Source: an uncultured Jannaschia sp.
GTDB lineage: Bacteria > Pseudomonadota > Alphaproteobacteria > Rhodobacterales > Rhodobacteraceae
Direction: 5' to 3'
DNA: 64,000 nt
NCBI RefSeq assembly: GCF_947494055.1
Contig: NZ_CANLTR010000007.1
Location: 84,055 to 148,054 of the forward strand
In this document: in pieces, positions 62,372 through 64,000 of the stretch
Position numbering within the stretch: position 1 is the first letter of the stretch
Layout of the letters: each line of letters starts with the position of its first letter
The notes under the pieces: generated by a model
Seen by the model: only the letters and a program-made list of their open reading frames with translations
Database searches by the model: none
What the model was told of the DNA's origin: nothing
Program-made: the position numbers and the translations under genes

Positions 62372-63282
62372 GCGGCGCCGCGGCGGCGGCGCTCGCCTGG
62401 CCGTTCGACGCCTACTGCGCGGTCGCCGATCGGTTGCCGCGGGCGCGCTTCGGTTCGGGCCACAGGTCCGCCGAGACTCTGGGCGAGGTCTGCGATCCCT
62501 TCGACGTGATCCTGCTCGACGCCTATGGCGTCCTCAATGTGGGCGAAGCCGCGATCCCGGGCGCGTCCGAACGCGTCGCCGCGCTGCGTCGTGCCGGCAA
62601 GCGCGTCATGGTCGTGTCCAACTCCGCGGGCTACCCCAAGCGGGTGATGATGGCGCGCTACGCCCGTCTCGGATTCGATTTCTCGCCCGAGGAGGTCGTC
62701 TCCAGCCGCGAGGCGTTGCTGGCCCACCTTGCTTCCCTGCCGCCCCGTCGCTGGGGGCTCATGCTGAATCCGCGCTACGGGCTGGAGGAGTTCGACGCGC
62801 CGTCCGGCGAATTTCTGGAAGACGACCGTGCGGCCTACGATCGGGTCGAGGGCTTTCTGCTCGTCGGCTCCGACGGCTGGACCGAGGCTCGGCAAACGCG
62901 ACTCGAGGACGCGCTTCGCGCGCGGCCGCGCCCGGTCCTCGTCGGCAACCCCGACATCGCCGCCCCGCGCGAGGGCGGCCTCTCACGTGAGCCCGGCCAC
63001 TTCGCCCACCGTCTCGCCGACAGCACCGGTATCGTCCCCGAATTCTTCGGCAAGCCGTTCCCGGCGATCTACGATCTGGCTCTTGGCCGTATGAGCCCGC
63101 GACCCGAACCACCGCGCGTGCTGATGGTCGGCGACACCCTCCACACCGACATTCTGGGCGGGCGCGGCATGGGCTTTGCGACGGCTCTCGTCACCGATTA
63201 CGGCGCCCTCGCGGGAACCGACGTCGACGCGGCCATCGCCATCTCCGGCATCAGGCCAGACTTCGTCGTCCGCCGACCGTGA
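62368..63282 (+). CDS. HAD superfamily subfamily IIA phosphatase
   Basis: 304-residue cytosolic HAD phosphatase of the IIA (capped) type. Motif I is ILLDAYGVLNVGE with nucleophile Asp51; the second Asp of DxD is Tyr (DAY), resembling the DVWGVL variant of one IIA branch. Motif II is VMVVSNSAGY, motif III Lys in EFFGKPFPAIYDL, motif IV VLMVGDTLHTDILGG. It starts in the phnE2 stop (ATGA), so it is made with the transporter. It may dephosphorylate the imported ester or a phosphonate-derived product. Substrate unknown. Confidence 0.85.
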   Translation: MSGAAAAALAWPFDAYCAVADRLPRARFGSGHRSAETLGEVCDPFDVILLDAYGVLNVGEAAIPGASERVAALRRAGKRVMVVSNSAGYPKRVMMARYARLGFDFSPEEVVSSREALLAHLASLPPRRWGLMLNPRYGLEEFDAPSGEFLEDDRAAYDRVEGFLLVGSDGWTEARQTRLEDALRARPRPVLVGNPDIAAPREGGLSREPGHFAHRLADSTGIVPEFFGKPFPAIYDLALGRMSPRPEPPRVLMVGDTLHTDILGGRGMGFATALVTDYGALAGTDVDAAIAISGIRPDFVVRRP

Positions 63283-63929
63283 GGCCTGCCTCGGTCTCGA
63301 GGCTTCACCTGCATACGCATCCGGATCAGATTGACGTTCGTCGAACGCGCCAGGACGTTTCTGATCCGCTCCATCGGCGCGTCGCCAAAATCGTGCAGGA
63401 TTACGGCCAGTACCTCGGCCCTATGCCCCTTGACGATCCTGCCGAAAGGAACGGTCTCCGATGACAGTTGCCGTCGGGAAAAGGGCACGACGCGCTGCTC
63501 GCCGGCATCGGGTCGACAGACCGTGTCCCCCGGCTCGGCGCCCGCGTCCAGATTGATGCCATACACGATCGGTATCGGCCAGCTCCTGAGGCGATGACGG
63601 GCGGGCAAGTCGTCCCTCTAGTCAGCGCCCTCCGGGTCAAGGCATCGAGGCCGGGGATTTGCGCGGGCATCCAGTCGAGCGGAGCCTCGGGATCGAAAGG
63701 CAGATCCGCCCGAGTCAGTTCTTTCCCCTTAATGCGACACCAAGAGGTTCGCCATCGAGAGCGGTGTCCTGGCGGACACCGACGAGGACGTACCCTGACA
63801 AGTGTCGGACACCGTCGAGGACATCGGTGCGGAACGCACCGGTCCCGACCCGGCGCCACCGGGACGCCCGAACGCGAAGAGGGCCCCCTTGCGGGAGCCC
63901 TCTCGTCGTTCCAGACCGTGGGTAGTGGC
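63283..63929. other. interval with candidate minus-strand coding remnant
   Basis: About 650 bases between the HAD gene and tuf. A minus-strand frame (63285 to about 63575) reads IVYGINLDAGAEPGDTVCRP and RQLSSETVPFGRIVKGHRAEVLAVILHDFGDAP; another frame upstream reads RADLPFDPEAPLDWMPAQIPGL. Both look protein-like but I recognise no family, and joining them needs a frame change. A perfect hairpin GGTGTCC/GGACACC with TGGC loop lies at 63763-63780. I cannot say whether a gene, a pseudogene or only spacer is present. Confidence 0.3.
63878..63903 (-). terminator. probable terminator of tuf
   Basis: AGAGGGC pairs with GCCCTCT around a GC-rich loop, starting 27 bases beyond the tuf stop on the minus strand. 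A U-tract is poor (TCGCG) so the signal is moderate. A hairpin of this type commonly ends tuf transcripts in this bacterial group. Confidence 0.5.

Positions 63930-64000
<71 letters not shown>

Noticed and set aside
63763..63780. Perfect hairpin GGTGTCC/GGACACC as a terminator
   Set aside because: No U-tract and no gene ends close enough; it may be chance or part of an unrecognised element.

Overview
The window is very GC-rich bacterial chromosome with densely packed genes, many stop/start overlaps (ATGA, GTGA) and GTG starts. The gene content (TRAP and TTT-type solute transporters, LysE exporters, a tetrahydrofolate/corrinoid methyl-transfer cassette, DUF1178, SufE, Ppx/GppA beside RlmE, an elongation factor Tu end) suggests an alphaproteobacterium of the Rhodobacteraceae/Roseobacter group. 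This is an inference from gene families, not a database match.

Layout. Positions 1-13.4 kb are mostly housekeeping: two overlapping LysE exporters, a xanthine/guanine phosphoribosyltransferase, a cytochrome P450 translationally coupled to a membrane-anchored GHSAG hydrolase, a TusA-like protein, a LysR regulator with a strong terminator, an SLC13/RCK transporter, SufE, an ExoD protein, a hydrolase, a YihY protein, RlmE and a Ppx/GppA phosphatase. At 13.6-17.9 kb a four-gene methyl-transfer cassette (virulence-factor domain protein, MetF-like protein, methyl-H4F:corrinoid methyltransferase, ASKHA reductive activator) appears without its substrate-specific methyltransferase or corrinoid protein. 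At 18.0-22.1 kb an ynjBCD-type ABC importer follows an ynjF-like CDP-alcohol transferase, then a tRNA-Ser(UGA). At 23.1-26.1 kb lies a tctCBA-type tripartite tricarboxylate transporter. At 26.4-34.4 kb are an orphan GAF histidine kinase, a 2-oxoglutarate-dependent oxygenase, a LysE exporter, a coupled pncC-nadE pair, small stress-type proteins, an SDR and a DUF3429 membrane protein.

Positions 34.5-38.4 kb are decaying: an RND efflux pump gene is truncated, broken and split by an IS2-like IS3-family remnant and an IS5-family element with recognisable inverted repeats. Then come an operon DUF1178-SDR-modABC (molybdate uptake) and a histone-deacetylase-like amidohydrolase.

Positions 43.4-58.5 kb form a sugar-acid catabolic region. 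A GntR regulator diverges from a dctPQM TRAP transporter. Around it lie an IlvD/Edd dehydratase, an SDR, an FAH hydrolase, a 2-hydroxyacid dehydrogenase, a 3-hydroxyisobutyrate-dehydrogenase-like enzyme, a UxaA/GarD dehydratase, a DMT permease and two Gfo/Idh/MocA dehydrogenases. The set fits a non-phosphorylative route (aldonate to 2-keto-3-deoxy acid, C4 oxidation, 2,4-diketo cleavage to pyruvate plus a hydroxy-acid or aldehyde). From 59 kb a phnDCEE-type transporter is fused by overlap to a HAD phosphatase with an atypical motif I. The window ends in the C-terminus of tuf on the minus strand.

I see no CRISPR array, prophage or clear defence system. The most unusual items are the incomplete methyl-transfer cassette, the P450/hydrolase pair, the HAD-transporter operon, the nested IS/RND ruin, the sugar-acid cluster with two unrelated dehydratases, and a duplicated intergenic hairpin repeat.
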